Assembly (NCBI GenBank): GCA_028641055.1
Contig: CM054060.1
Location: 239,410,833-239,474,832, forward strand
Direction: 5' to 3'
Length of the DNA: 64,000 nt
Origin: Alopecurus myosuroides
Taxonomy: Eukaryota > Streptophyta > Magnoliopsida > Poales > Poaceae
Part shown: in pieces, positions 22,101-33,029 of the stretch
Layout of the letters: each line of letters begins with the position of its first letter
Numbering within the stretch: position 1 is the stretch's first letter
The notes under the pieces: generated by a model
Database searches by the model: none
Told to the model about the DNA's origin: nothing
What the model saw: only the letters and a program-made list of their open reading frames with translations
Made by a program: the position numbers and the translations under genes

Positions 22101-23052
22101 TTGGGCAATGCTTGTTGAGACTTGTATAATCGATGCACATTCTCCACTCGTTGGTCTTTTTCATCACGAGAACCGGGTTTGCTAACCAGTCCGGGTGAAA
22201 TACTTCCATGATAAAGCCGGCTGTAAGCAGCCGTGCGATTTCTTCTCCTATAGCCTTCCTTCTTTCTTCATTCATTTTTCTCAGGCCCTGCTTCACAGGC
22301 CTGGACTTGGGATCAACATGCAAACTGTGCTCTGCCATTTCTATAGGGATACCCGGCATGTCGCTGGGCGTCGAGGCGAACACGTCCTGATTCGAACGAA
22401 TGAACTCCACAAGTGATTTCTCCTGCTCGTTGTCCAAGTTAGATCCTATAGAAAATTGCTTGGAGTGATCACCCTCGACAAAGGCCACCATCTTGGTGTC
22501 CTGCGCTGCCTTGAACTTCGCCCTCTCATCTTTAGTATTCGGCCTTTTTAACGTTGTTCTGTCATCCGGGTCTACTTGAGACCGGTAATACTTGAGTTCC
22601 TCTTTTCTGCAGACTTGTTCAGCCATTGCCGCATCTCCTTCATCGCACTCAGCCGCTATATCCCGGTTCCCATGTATGGTGATGGTCTGCTTTGGACTCG
22701 GGATTTTTAGCTGTAGATACACATAACATGGCCTGGCCATGAACTTAGCGTAAGCCGGCCTTCCGAATAGCGCGTGATAAGGGCTGCGCAACTTGACCAC
22801 CTCGAAAGTGAGCCACTCAACCCGGAAATTGTCCTTCGATTCTCCAAAAGCTACCTCCAGTGTGATTTTTCCCTCGGGGCACGCCGAGTGACCCGGTACT
22901 ATCCCGTGAAAAACTGTCGAACTCTTCTGTAGCTGGGACTCCTTGAGACCCATGCGTAGAAAGGTTTCCCAATATAAGATATTGATGCTACTACCACCAT
23001 CCATTAAGACCTTTTTCAACTCATAACCATTAACCTGCGGCGCAACCACCAA
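19198..23052 (-). CDS. pol: Element D pol: protease, RT, dual RNase H, integrase (intact 1284-residue frame)
   Basis: This is the longest intact frame in the window. Aspartic protease motif DGGSS is at residues 18-22. RT covers about 270-450 with YVDD at 405-408, and the Ty3-type RNase H about 550-625. The archaeal-type RNase H typical of the Tat lineage has D693, E732, D756 and D806. Integrase has HHCC (H922, H928, C960, C963) and D1012, D1051, E1087 with 35 residues between the last two, then a GPF tail near 1230. The element C sequence shows that gag and protease form one frame in this family, so the Met at 23052 is probably internal and the true polyprotein begins in gag. Within this frame I see no lost catalytic residue. 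Products would act in virus-like particles and, for integrase, in the nucleus. Confidence 0.95.
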   Translation of the reverse strand: MVVAPQVNGYELKKVLMDGGSSINILYWETFLRMGLKESQLQKSSTVFHGIVPGHSACPEGKITLEVAFGESKDNFRVEWLTFEVVKLRSPYHALFGRPAYAKFMARPCYVYLQLKIPSPKQTITIHGNRDIAAECDEGDAAMAEQVCRKEELKYYRSQVDPDDRTTLKRPNTKDERAKFKAAQDTKMVAFVEGDHSKQFSIGSNLDNEQEKSLVEFIRSNQDVFASTPSDMPGIPIEMAEHSLHVDPKSRPVKQGLRKMNEERRKAIGEEIARLLTAGFIMEVFHPDWLANPVLVMKKTNEWRMCIDYTSLNKHCPKDPFALPRIDQIIDAVAGSDLLCFLDAYSGYHQIKLKKEDWEKTSFITPFGAFCYKTMTFGLKNAGATYQRCIQKCFEDQIGRNFHAYVDDVVIKTRKAETFIDDLKETFKNLRRYQMKLNPTKCVFGVPAGKLLGFIVSERGIEANPDKIKAIQSLKKPKNLKHVQKLTGCVAALSRFISRLGEKAIPLYRLLKKSDKFVWDQEADEAFEALKKQLSEAPVLAAPGPKEPMLLYVAAGPRAVSAVVVVERKEDGKDHPVQRPVYYVSEVLSEAKQRYPHWKKLVFGVFMGSRTLKPYFQEHPITVVSSIPMSDIIRNSDATGRIAKWAIEMGDYHINYEPRSAIKSQALVDFINDWTHTGMPTMAPNSESWIMHFDGSKQYEGSGAGVVLTSPKGDKLSYVLQIHFDCSNNVAEYEALLHGLKVAKEMNIKRIRCFGDSDLVVQQVSGTWDRKDATMAAYRREVDRVAGCFSGYEVEHIDRRKNETADALARLGLRREPVPPNVFLDELWRPSVKTESEEELANQDPDLELVATIRAVPEWTEPFPAYLSRGELPQQEVLARQILRRAKGYSIINGELYKRSAAGVFLRCVAPEEGRQILKEIHEGDCGHHASTRSLVAKAYRHGFFWLTALADAERLVARCDGCQRYARQTHVPAMELRTIPLTWSFAVWGMDMVGPFHMSPCKKTYLLVAVDKFTKWVEVMPVTNCEAITAVKFLKRIIYRFGYPHNIITDYGTNMSLGEMEKFRGNNGIRLDIASVAHPQANGQVERANQELLHGLKPRLRVPCIRAAGAWVEELPSVVWGINTTPNRSTQMTPFFMVYGAEAVLPSDIIHDSPRVSAYVEVENEKTRQDAVDMLEEHMEQALERSAIYQQDLRRYHSRRVKTRVFQEGDLVLRLVQSKEGKHKLSPPWEGPFIISRNLHNGSYYLIDAREESATVNDTAHSTSSMQEKERPWNVAQLRPYYT

Positions 23053-25860
23053 TGCTAAGACTCCCGGGTGTTCAATCCTTTCCGGGTGATCCCTTCTGCT
23101 CCATGTTACGTCCTGCTCTGACCATCTCAGGTATCTCGAACGGCCGAGGCAACTGAGTTTACCGCCTTTTTCAGTATCTTTTTATCCTTTTTGGAAATTC
23201 ATGTAGTATGTACGTGGTATTGTCCCAACTGTTTGGGGTTGGCCTGGAAACCTCCAGCTCCCCCCTGGTTATTACCCGGATTTCCGCCTGCCGGGTTGCC
23301 GGCTGGGGGTGGGCCGTGGCCCGGGTTTCCACCCGGACCCGGTCCTCCTCCCCGACATGTACCTCGCATAGCCTTGTTTATTTCCTCGTTCTTCCATCTC
23401 TGTAGGTCCGCACATTGCACCAATGAATGGTTAGCCGGCCTACCGTTTCTGCTGTGCTTTGGGCACGTCATCCTGAAGATATCCCAATTGTTACCCGGCC
23501 TTGGCGGTCCTTGATAATTTCCAACGCTCTGGTTTCCTCCATTGAAGTTTGCTCTGCCCTAGGTCTCGAAGACCCGGCTTCTGTGCTAGCGACAAACTCG
23601 GAGCTTCCCTCAAACGGGCGCTTATTCTGGTTGTTCCCATTGTTACCTCCATTTTTACCCGGCGTTGATCCATTGCCGGTTCTTCCATTGTTGCTTGTGT
23701 TTGCTTTTGCTTTCTTGTCATCGACATCCTCTTCTGTAGTATCTGTTGCAGCGTGCTTGTTGCATGCATCCATTAGCTCTCCCATCGTAACCTCTAAAGC
23801 ATTTCGACTAGATTTCATGCGAGTTAACTTTTGCACTAAAGGCATGTACTTGCACGTCTTTGCCATCGCTTGTAACGCATCCTTGGGCTGAATATCCGTA
23901 GATGAGTGAAGTATCTCGATGACCCGGCGCACCCAACTGCGCGCCGATTCTCCCTTCTTCTGGACACACCGCTCTAGGTCATCAATAGTAAATAGCTTTC
24001 TGCACGTCCCATGAAAGTGCTTGATAAACGCAGTTTTCAACTCCTCCCATGACTTGATGGATCCCTCCGGTAGATTATTGAACCATAATTTTGCTGCTCC
24101 TTCTGACATCATTAGGTACATGAACTTGGCTTAAAGATTTTCAGTTGCGTTGCGAATTGACATTGCCATCTCATAGCTGTTCAACCATGTTTCCGGGTCC
24201 ATAGTAGGCTCATAATTCACTACTTTACCCGGCTCCTTGAATTTATCCGGGTACGGCTCAGCCCTGATGTTATCCGACAGACACTTAGGCCCAGCGAGAT
24301 TAGTCGGAACCGGCCTCACTCGGGAAACGTGTGATCCTGCGGGGGGGGTGCGGCTGGACGCGACACTGCTGCTGGCCCATGCACCGCAGACCCGGCCGCG
24401 GCTCTCCTCGCTCTGGAACTATCCACAATAGCTTGCGCCGCTGATGTCGCTGGTACTGCTTGAACACGGGGAGGAGGCGGCATTTGCTGCTGCTCTGCCC
24501 TCCGTCGCGCTGAGCTTGTCTGAATATTGCCGGTATTGGCTCGTTGCTGGCTGATATACGGTGTCCCATGCATTCCACTTCTGTTGTCCGGGTAATTAAC
24601 TTGCTGTGCTACTACCGTGTGCAATAAATCGATCGCCCGTCGGGTCTGCTCCGCATGGGGTGACTCTCTTACGGGGATCTGATTTAATGCTAACATTGCA
24701 GCATACACATTATCCATGGGGTTGTTGTAATGACCTGCTGGCGTGCGAAACCGCGATGGTGGTGGTGGTGGTAATGTATTGCCGGTAGTAACTCCAGTCT
24801 GTAATATGGGTAACCCGACCTGCGTGTTTACCGGTTGCGCTCCTCCAGTTGCGGGTTGATGTACAGTTCCTTGGTTCGCCGCTGGAATCGGTTGGTCCTG
24901 AGGTGTGATGAATAGTGTGGCCGGGTTTATAACTCCATCCGTTGCCGGTAATCTGGTCTGGTGTCTTTGACGCACCCTGGTTGTCTCTTCTCGAAGACGG
25001 TTCTCCAATGCATCTAGATCGCGCTGGCGCGCAGCTACCCCTTGTTTTTCTGCTTCTACTTGCCTTCTCTGTTGTTCCAATGCACGACGGGCTACATCCA
25101 GATCCCTAACACGTTCCGCCGCGTTTTCCGGGGTTATGACTGTGGCTAGAACGGTGGGATCCAGGATCAGGTTGTTGTTGAACAGGGCCGGGTGTTGCGG
25201 ATTTGAAGGACCCGCCTCTGGTGTCCGGTTTGCCAGATATCCGAACATGTTTGCCTGCAACTCGCTATCCGCCGCATGGCTGGTAACTGATGCCGATTCT
25301 CCGTCGACCCGGGTTAAGACCGGGTTTCCGTCAACCGGATTTTGCTGCTGGGCCAATGCTTGTGTTGTCCCGACAGCGGCCGCGGTCACGTTCCCCTGAT
25401 TAAGATTGGTTGCGGGGGCCGTGTAAACCGCGACCTGGCGCACAATGCTTGGCGCAGATTCGTATTCTTCTTCATCATCGATGTCTTCCTCGTACCGGTC
25501 CTCCAGCAGGTGCAGGATAGACTCGGTGTCATCTCCTCTCATAACCCGGCCACGCGGGGTCCATGCCGGCTCCTCCGGCTGTTCCCTCCTCGTGGTGGGC
25601 TCTTCTGCCGGATCTATCGTCCTGACTGATTCCTCCCCATCGGACTGAACGCAGGTGGCCTCCCCTGACACAGAGTCAAATCCAAAATCGTCAGGAGCTA
25701 AACCGGCCGTACGTACCATGCCAATGAAGACGTTGATCCGGCCGATTGTCACGACAGATCCGGATTCGAGCAGATCCGACTCTGGCCCCCAGCCAAAATC
25801 GTCCACCATCTTCTCTCCTTCGGGGCTGGTGTAGATCTCGCCGACGACGAGGTTCTTCAT
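23053..25860 (-). pseudogene. gag: Element D gag, interrupted by frameshifts and one stop
   Basis: Starting at the conserved Met of MKNLVVGEIY at 25860, the frame holds an acidic N-terminal region, a coiled coil (about 25000-25100) and a Pro-rich linker. It then breaks at a run of eight G (24341-24348). The capsid-like Retrotrans_gag core follows in another frame, cut by TAA at 24131-24133 where C has Gln, then continues to the Asn/Gly-rich region. A further shift near 23560 and another before 23200 precede the CPxH...H...C zinc-knuckle region and the protease. The G-run break could be a sequencing or assembly artefact; the others look real. Confidence 0.85.
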
Positions 25861-25904
25861 GTTCTCCCGAGCTTCTCCCGTGATGTAAACACCCTTGGAC
25901 GTAG

Positions 25905-25922
25905 GCCCCACGGTGGGCGCCA
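25905..25922 (-). other. Primer-binding site of element D
   Basis: TGGCGCCCACCGTGGGGC read on minus, starting two bases after the 5' LTR end. Element C has TGGCGCCCACCATGGGGC. It should pair with a tRNA 3' end; I did not assign the tRNA. Confidence 0.75.
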
Positions 25923-25924
25923 AC

Positions 25925-26411
25925 TGTCGTGCGATAATCACGGCAGACGTTACCGGGGGTAACTTGTCTTGGGGCGAATCGACTCGAGTGTTTGGGAGAG
26001 GGTTTAGCTCTAAGGAAACCATGGTGATATGCGATCTGGTAGCCGGCAATCAAGTCGCCGAGTCTACGATCTAATATATTATCTCGATACTGGTGTTACA
26101 ATAGATACTCGAAATCTCTCGATCTGGCGATCGTGTTCTTGCTCACGTAAAAGCTTGTCTAACCCTAACCTAGGGACCGGCTTATATAACATCCGGACCC
26201 CCTGGCTTACTCTCCAAGGCGTACTCTGAATCCTACCTGGACACTGCTTACAAAACCCTAAACTTCCTTACCGGAACCCACAATCCGGGTTACGAGGCCT
26301 TCGTTCCTGGGCCTTCTAGAAGCTTCTTTATCCTAAGCCGGGTCTTGCGCAGCGTCCTTTGGGCCGAGTTACTCCTTGGCGTTAGCCTACCGGGTTATCA
26401 TCCCTCCATCA
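25925..26411 (-). repeat. 5' LTR of element D
   Basis: 487 bp, bounded by the primer site and by the TSD CTTCC at 26412-26416. It differs from the 3' LTR only at the eighth base (+ strand), one G in a G run, and one C/T. Confidence 0.95.
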
Positions 26412-26416
26412 CTTCC
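26412..26416. repeat. TSD of element D, right copy
   Basis: CTTCC, identical to 13168-13172. Confidence 0.9.
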
Positions 26417-27220
26417 CCTTGCGGATTTTGTTGGATCGATGCACTGTTCGGTGAGAGGAATCGGTTCCAATTAGCGTGTTGTTGACTTGGGTTTGCGATC
26501 CCTCGTAGGATCCACGAGTTATATCCCCTTTTGTGTGTGTGAGTTCATCGTGTTCTTCACGTTCTTTGTGTTATTTCCAATCTGTCCACCTCTCGTGCGT
26601 CAATCCGTGCAGATCGGGCCAACCTAGAGGCCTATCCTATATCACCCTCAACCCAAACTCAATTATACTGTAAGGATTGAAAGAGAAGACCCATATCTAC
26701 ATCTTCACTGACTCGTTCTTCATTTCCCCCACATTTACTTGAGGGGATCTAGTCTAGGGTTTCCTTGTGGAAAACCTAGACCCCATTGCTACTCGTGTTG
26801 ATTGTTGGTGATTCTTGGGAGCCCCCAATTTGGTTTTGGGTGTGTACCTCAAGCTCATTGTAAAGGACTCGATTTCCACCTCAAAGGGAATCAATAGTGG
26901 AAGGTGAACTAGGCCTTTGTGGCGTTGAGTAGGCCTTCGTGGCGAAAATCACACCCCTCCAACGACATTTACTCCCCTCAAAAGGAGGGACTTGGGATTA
27001 CATCCTTGTCTCCGCGTGATCCTTTTATCGGCTACCTCGTTCCCCCCCCCTTAATTTGTGTTTGTACCTTGTATATTGTTGTGCTTGTCATATAGGTTAA
27101 TTCACCGTAGTTGCGTATATAGATATTTCACCTTTGTGTCAAGCCTTAGTTTGAAGAAAAAATTAAAATTGGTCGTAGCACCTATTAACCCCCCCTCTAG
27201 GTTCCCATACTATCCGTTCA
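26417..27220 (+). repeat. F/G LTR, right part, ending CA before a primer site
   Basis: This is the continuation of the LTR cut at 13172. It ends CCGTTCA at 27220, one base before a tRNA-Met-type primer site. No coding potential. That both parts belong to one LTR follows from the D target duplication plus the start signal at 12418 and end signal at 27220; a second copy for comparison is not in the window. Confidence 0.6.
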
Positions 27221-27221
27221 A

Positions 27222-27235
27222 TTGGTATCAAAGCC
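27222..27235 (+). other. Primer-binding site of element G (initiator tRNA-Met type)
   Basis: TTGGTATCAAAGCC closely matches TGGTATCAGAGC, the common plant primer site complementary to initiator tRNA-Met. Confidence 0.7.
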
Positions 27236-27275
27236 TCGACTCTTGTTTTGGGCTTAACCACCTAAGAGTTATATT

Positions 27276-27448
27276 ATGGTCAACGGAGAGGATGCCCCTG
27301 AGGCCTCGGCACATGTCACTATGGATGATCTCAAAGAATTGAAAGATTCCTTGACCTCATCCATGGATGTCAAAATGACGGAGTTGCGAGATCTAATGTT
27401 GCAACTCTTTAAAGGCAAGGACCCAAAATCTTCTACTTCATCTCCCTC
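27276..27448 (+). pseudogene. gag: Element G gag N-terminus, cut by element H
   Basis: An ATG 40 bases after the primer site opens a frame (MVNGEDAPEA...) rich in charged residues with a helix-forming stretch, as in gag N-termini. At 27448 element H is inserted; the last five bases CCCTC are its TSD. The sequence continues at 63932. Downstream domains are outside the window, so family and full extent are unknown. Confidence 0.55.
27444..27448. repeat. TSD of element H, left copy
   Basis: CCCTC before TGTCGGACCC; matched at 63927-63931. Confidence 0.88.
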
Positions 27449-28029
27449 TGTCGGACCCACGGATACCAGGGTATCCTGGGCCGTACGGAAGGAGTCGGTA
27501 CCCACCCATCAAGGCAGGGCGAACCCCTTAACCGTTCTCCACCAAGGCCTCCCTTGAAGAGGAGATCTCCACCATGCACCGATGGGGAGGAGTCCTGCTC
27601 CTACCCCGCTCCTTCCTGAAAGGAGCCTCCCCCTCTGAGAGATAGCCCATGTGAGGGTGAATTTCTAACCTCTGGACGGATGACGAAGCCACCACAGAAG
27701 ACATGATAGCTTTGGCAGTTGCCATTCTCGTGTATAAAGCGCATAGCTCCGCTGCGCGCACCAAAGACTCATCTGTGGCGTTCCCTTTTGGTGCAAGGAT
27801 ACCAAGTCCGCACTAGAAGACAAAGGCGGCGTCACCGGGCTCCCCCATCGTCACGCCATGACGACGCAGTTGTTCCCCCGTGACCAAGACCGTGCAGGAG
27901 GAGCAGTGTACGGGGCGCTCCCCCCTTTTGGCGCCTTGTGGTATCCGTTTCCCGCCAAGTGAGCGGGAAACAGGGTCGGTCGCCGGTATAAGTAGACCAC
28001 CCCTATCTCCTAGAGAAGGGGGACAACAA

Positions 28030-28089
<60 letters not shown>

Positions 28090-28336
28090 CAAGTAGGAAG
28101 ATCACCAGAACACCTCGTTGTACTGTAATCTTCACAGTGCAATCAACCAGACAAGCAGGAGTAGGGTTTAAAACCATCGTGGTGGCTTTAATCTGGGTAA
28201 ACCCCTCCTGTTATGACTGTTTTCCTTCGAGAGCTCTCCCCTTTAAGCCTCCGGAGGTGCGATTGAACGTGGATAGCCCCTAGTGTTCGAACCTTTGAGT
28301 GCTACCCTGTCGTTGATAGAACAAATCTCTCTGACA
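27449..28336 (+). repeat. 5' LTR of element H (888 bp)
   Basis: Begins TGTCGGACCCACGG and ends TCTCTGACA, just before a primer site TGGCACGCCAGG at 28339. A TATA-like TATAAGTA lies at 27987-27994. An AG repeat fills 28035-28087. The 3' copy is split by element C (50020-50298 and 63308-63926). Confidence 0.9.
28035..28087 (+). repeat. (AG)n microsatellite in H 5' LTR
   Basis: 53 bases of uninterrupted AG. The 3' LTR has only a short interrupted tract near 63655-63680, so the array expanded after insertion or shrank in the other copy. Confidence 0.95.
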
Positions 28337-28338
28337 TT

Positions 28339-28356
28339 TGGCACGCCAGGTAGGGG
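28339..28356 (+). other. Primer-binding site of element H
   Basis: TGGCACGCCAGGTAGGGG starts two bases after the LTR end. It differs from the primer sites of elements B, C and D, so H belongs to another Tat subfamily. The tRNA was not assigned. Confidence 0.65.
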
Positions 28357-28387
28357 GCTAAGGCGTATCTCTCCCATCTCTGTCGCC

Positions 28388-29390
28388 ATGGTCGCTTACC
28401 GTACTAATCGGACCAGCCGCAGGGCGCGGTCTTGGAAGCAAAACAACATCATCGGCCTCGTCACCAACTTTGCCCACATCGGGCTTTCCCATTCTCGTTC
28501 CTCCGCGTTGCAGCGCGGGCGTGGCACGATGCACGCCGGTGAGTTCCACGCGAACCCGGCGCGGCCCATGCGGTCTCCTGCGTGGGTAACCGTGCAGGAT
28601 GCCCCATCTGGAGCACAGGGGTCGGCGCGCTGCCCGACCATGCTCGACGCAGGTGATGCTCGGTTGGTGTACACCATCGAGCTCACCACAACTCCATCAG
28701 CCAACTGGGAGCAGACTGGCTTCACCGCGGCTGACACACCCGTGGTCAGGCCAGCGGAACCCTGCACACGTAGGGTGCAGCACTCTCGAGCGCGCGGCAC
28801 AGCATCCTTCACCCCGGGAAACTCCACCACCTACTTAGAGTGGCCTAGCTACCGAGAGCGGCGGGCGAGCGCCTAGGAGGGGTGCTGCTACGCATTCAAT
28901 AGAGACCTGTGGGAGGCAAGGTGGAATTCAGCCTTCCGACCTCGCCTCCCGCCATGTTACACAGGAGACAGTCCCCCGTCGGACTTCCTGCGGCAATACG
29001 AACCACGAGTCAGGGAAGCTGGGGCGGTGACCGGTGCCTCCTGAGGTACTTTCCCCTGGCTCTCCGCGGCCCGCGCTCGCATGGTTGCTAAATCTCCCGG
29101 ACAGCTTCGTGGACTCGTGGGAGAACCTGCGCACGCAGTTCCTCCAGCGCTTCCGCCACTTCGGCCGTCTTCCCCACGGTGAACCCGAGGGTCAAGTGAC
29201 TCTCTAGCGTTTTTCCTTGGGACGCGGCGGCCGAAGCGCGGTGGAAGCGCATGGCACCACTCGTCACATCGCCTGTATACTCGGCGGGTCCCTCGCAACT
29301 TCTTCCGGACGCCACCTCAAGCAAGCATCGCGGGAGGTCAACGCCGCCTATCGCGGGGGTGAAACAGCTCCCCTTCCACTCAAATGGTCC
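28388..29390 (+). pseudogene. gag: Element H gag remnant
   Basis: A 162-residue frame starts at 28388 but resembles no intact gag. Further on, about 29070-29165, a readable frame gives ALAWLLNLP...SWENLRTQFLQRFRHF, the hallmark of the Retrotrans_gag domain (W..L..F...F). The pieces are in different frames and the zinc-knuckle part is missing, so the gene is degraded and internally deleted. Confidence 0.6.
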
Positions 29391-29393
29391 TAG

Positions 29394-31411
29394 CAAGAGA
29401 TCTCCTTCGACGCCACCAACGACCCCAAGGCCATTGGCTCGGTGGGAGCCATCCCACTGGTCTGCACCCCCACGATCAACCACGTCGCCATCTCGAATAC
29501 GCTCGTGGACGGAGGCGCCGGCCTCAACGTGATCTCCCTCGGGACCTTAGAGAAGCTATGCATCCCGCGTGACCGTCTCAAAGCCACCAGGCCCTTCACT
29601 GGAGTAACTAGCGGCACAGCTGTGCCGCTGGGGCGCGTCAGGATGGCAGTCACATTTGGGACCCGCCACAACTACTGCACCGAGGAGATCGACTTCGACG
29701 CCGCCCATATCGGGCTTCCCTACAATGCCATACTAGGCTACCTAGCACTGGCCAAGTTCATGGCCGTCACGCACCACGCCTACAATGTGGTCAAGATGCC
29801 AGGGAGCGGTGGACCCCTCGCAGTTCGCGGGGACATAAAGGACGCGGTGCGCTCCATGGAGGACGCCTACAAGGAGGCGGTAGCATCATACCCCATCGAC
29901 GAGGGTAACCTCGGGGACGCTGTTGAGCCTCCGAATAACAAGCAGTTGTTCTCTCGCGAGAGGGCGGAGATAAAGAAGGTCTCCATGAACCCCGACGGCA
30001 CAGGGCCAACACGCACCATCGAGGCCGGGCTGCCCCCCAAATAGGAAAGCGCGCTCGTTGCCGTCCTTCGGGCAAACGCAGACATGTTCGCACGAACAGC
30101 GTCCGATATGCCCGGTGTACCAAGGGAGGTGATCGAGCACCATTTGGTAGTGTTCCCGGGCGCGCGTCCGGTCAAGCAGAAGTCCCGTCGACAGGGCCCG
30201 GAGAAGCAAGAATTCATTGTCAAGGAGGTGGAGAAGCTCTTACAAGCTAGGATTATCCGCGAGGTCATCCACGCCAAGTGGATCTCCAACCTCGTCGTCG
30301 TCGCCAAGCACACGGGTGGAGGACGTCTCTGCGTGGATTTCACCAACCTCAACAAAGCCTGTCCGAAGGATCCATATCCTCTCCCGAGGATCGATAAATA
30401 GTGGACTCCACCGCTTGGTGCGATCTCCTCTATTTCCTGGACGCCTTCTCAGGCTATCATCATATAAAAATGGCAAAAGAAGATGAAGACAAGACCACCT
30501 TCCTGACACCTTGCGGGGTGTTCTGCTATGTCTGTATTCCTTTCGGCTTGAAGAACGCAGGAGCCACCTTCCAAAGGCTCATGTGCATCTCATTGGGGAC
30601 GCAGATAGGGAAGAATGCAGAATCCTACGTCGACGACATCGTCGTCAAAACTCGCGAAGAGCGCACGCTCATCACCAACCTTGAGGAGACATTTCAAAAC
30701 CTCTGCAAGGTCAACATCATGCTCAACCCCGACAAATGCGTGTTCGGAGTTGCTGCACGGAAGCTGCTATGTTTCCTATTGTCCCATCGGGCCATCGAGG
30801 CGAACCCCGACAAGATCCGAGACACTGAAGAGATGGAACCTCCACGGCAACTGAAGGATATGCAATGCCTCGCGGGATGCGTGGAGGCGTCTGGGCGCTT
30901 CATTTCCAGGTTCGGCGACAAGGATATGCCTTTCTGTAAGCTCCTGAAGCGTTCGGGTCTATTCAAATGGACTATCGAGGCAGCTCCTGCATTTGAGGAG
31001 GTGAAAAGGTATCTGGAAAACCCTCCTATACTCGTCGCACCGCGACCGCGGGAGCCGCTGCGCATGTACCTTGCGGCCACCCCTTAGACAGTCAGCGCTG
31101 CACTCGTAGGTGAAAGACCAGCTGACAAGAAAGGAGCGGCCCTTCCCGACTTGGAGCCCACGCCTGCTTCTCCCCGATAGGACCCCGTTGCAGGAGAGGA
31201 GCTCCACAAGGAGAATACCCTCATGCAGCCTCACGAGAGCCCCAATGCGTCAGGACAACTCACTGTCGGGGCCTCTACAATCTCTCTCGTCGAACACCCT
31301 ATTTACTTTGTAAGCACCATGCTTCGAGATGCCCGTGAGAGGTACCGCGTGCATCGGAAGCTCCTGTACACGCTCCTTGTAGCTTCAAGGAAGCTTCGTA
31401 TCTACTTCTAG
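29394..31411 (+). pseudogene. pol: Element H pol, protease to first RNase H, with stops and frameshifts
   Basis: The protease region has LVDGGAGLNVIS at about 29504-29540. The frame stops at TAG 30042-30044, reopens through the RT fingers (ACPKDPYPLPRID), shifts near 30390 by a one-base loss, and continues through YVDD at about 30630. It stops at TAG 31085-31087 at the start of the Ty3-type RNase H, whose tail (RERYRVHRKLLYTLLVASRKL) ends at TAG 31409-31411. Solo LTR J is inserted one base later. All three TAG codons stand where relatives have CAG or a Gln-like position. Confidence 0.88.
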
Positions 31412-31416
31412 GGGCA

Positions 31417-33024
31417 TGAAGGGAATATGCCCGAGAGGCAATAATACAGTGGTTATTATCTTATTCCTTGTTTATGATAAATGTTTATTTCTCATGCTAG
31501 AATTTTATTAACCGGAAACGTTGATACATGTGTGTTTAATAAACAAACAATGGTTCCTAGTAAAGCCTCTCTTTTAACTAGCTCGTTGATTAATAGATGA
31601 TCAAGGTTTCCTGATCATGAACATTGGATGTTGTTAATAACGAGGTCATGTCATTAGAAGAATGATGTGATGAACATAGACCCAATATCAAGATAACAAT
31701 ACGATCAAGTCATTTAGTTTATATTGTTATATCTTGCATACGAAGTAACTTATTCCTTAGACCATGAGATCATGTCAATCACTGATACCGGAAGGGTGCT
31801 TTGATGTCATCAAACGTCACACCATAACAGGGTGACTATAAAGGTGCCGTTAGGTATTCAGAAAGTATTAGTTGAGGCTCATGGATCAAGAGTGGGATTT
31901 GTCCATCCAAAATGACGGAGAGATATACTCTGGGCCCTCTCGGTGATATCACATCGAAACCGCTTGCAAGCACGTGATATGATCACAAGGATGTTATATC
32001 ACGGGAACGAGAAAAGAGTACTTGTCGGTAATGAGATTGAACAAGGTATGGTTGATACCAATGATCGAATCTCGGACAAGTAAAATATCGCGAGACAAAG
32101 GGAATAGTTTACGACGTTGTTTGTTCACACGATCACGAGAGTCATCGTTGAATATATAGGATTCATCACGGATTTCCAGATCCCGCTGTTGATTATTGTC
32201 GGAGAGGAGTCTCGATCATGTCTATATTGTTCGCGAACCGTAGGGTGACACACTTAAGGTTCGATAACGCGTTTGAGAGGATACGGAATATTGAAGAATA
32301 TTTTGGGCAGCACCGAAATTGTTTCGGGGAAAATTGAAATAGTTCAAGGGGTTTTTTGTCGAATGGTTGTTAATAGAATTAACAAATGATTCGAGGTGCT
32401 ATATGAAAAATTTTGTTAATAGAATTAACAAATGCTGAAATAAAGAAATAAAAATGCTTTATTTATTTATTAAAAGAAAACCTTTGGATTTTCCAAGTGG
32501 GAAATAATGGGAAAATGAGTGGAGGTGAGTGGAGTGTCCACTCACATGATGAGGGAAGAGGTGGGGGCACACCCCTGGGCTGGCCGCACCCCCCTTGGGC
32601 TGCCTCCCCCCTCTCCTATAAAAGGAGGGTGAGAGCTCTCCCTCCTTCACACACTTGCCCACTAGCTTTTCCCTCCACCCGCTGCTCCATTCCATGGTCT
32701 CCGGCTTGGCGAAGCCCTGGACGTGGGATTCTTCTTCACCACCACGCCCTGCTGGATCGAGGGAACGGAGGTCGTCATCAACCGTACGTGTGACCGATCA
32801 CGGAGGCACCGCCGGATGCGGTGCACTTCTTCTCGCTATCGGGATCGGTGTGAGTACGACTACGCCAACAACGAAATTTGATCTCGTAACGCTTTGTGTC
32901 TTCGAGGGTATGTGTTCTCCTTAACCCTCTCTTTGCCCGTTGCACTTCGTCTCCTAGATTATATCTTGGCCTTTCGGGTGTCTCTCGCGTAGGAATTTTT
33001 TTTTTCTATGCAACGACCCCTTCA
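31417..33024 (+). mobile_element. Solo LTR J, Angela/BARE-like copia, TSD GGGCA
   Basis: 1608 bp from TGAAGGGAATATGCCC to CGACCCCTTCA, flanked by GGGCA at 31412-31416 and 33025-33029. The start closely resembles my memory of Triticeae Angela/BARE LTRs (GGGAATATGCCC..AGAGGCAATAATA). There is no internal domain, so the two original LTRs recombined. A TATAAAAGG box lies at 32617-32625. It splits H pol at the end of the Ty3-type RNase H. Confidence 0.88.
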
Positions 33025-33029
33025 GGGCA

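Larger units (their letters stand above)
13173..26411 (-). mobile_element. Element D: complete Tat retrotransposon, minus strand, TSD CTTCC
   Basis: This 13,239-bp element has TG...CA LTRs of 486 bp (13173-13658) and 487 bp (25925-26411) and is flanked by CTTCC at 13168-13172 and 26412-26416. The two LTRs differ by two substitutions and one G-run indel by eye, so insertion was recent (about 0.16 My if 1.3e-8 substitutions per site per year is assumed). In element sense the order is 5' LTR, primer site, gag, protease, RT, dual RNase H, integrase, spacer, antisense gene, polypurine tract, 3' LTR. It is the same family as element C. Confidence 0.95.

Noticed and set aside
23191..23514. Pro/Gly-rich plus-strand frame opposite D gag
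   Set aside because: It is the complement of the Gly/Asn/Pro-rich gag region.
28388..28876. Independent host gene of 197 residues after the H LTR
   Set aside because: It lies in the gag position of H just after the primer site and has no recognisable domain; better taken as degraded gag or leader.
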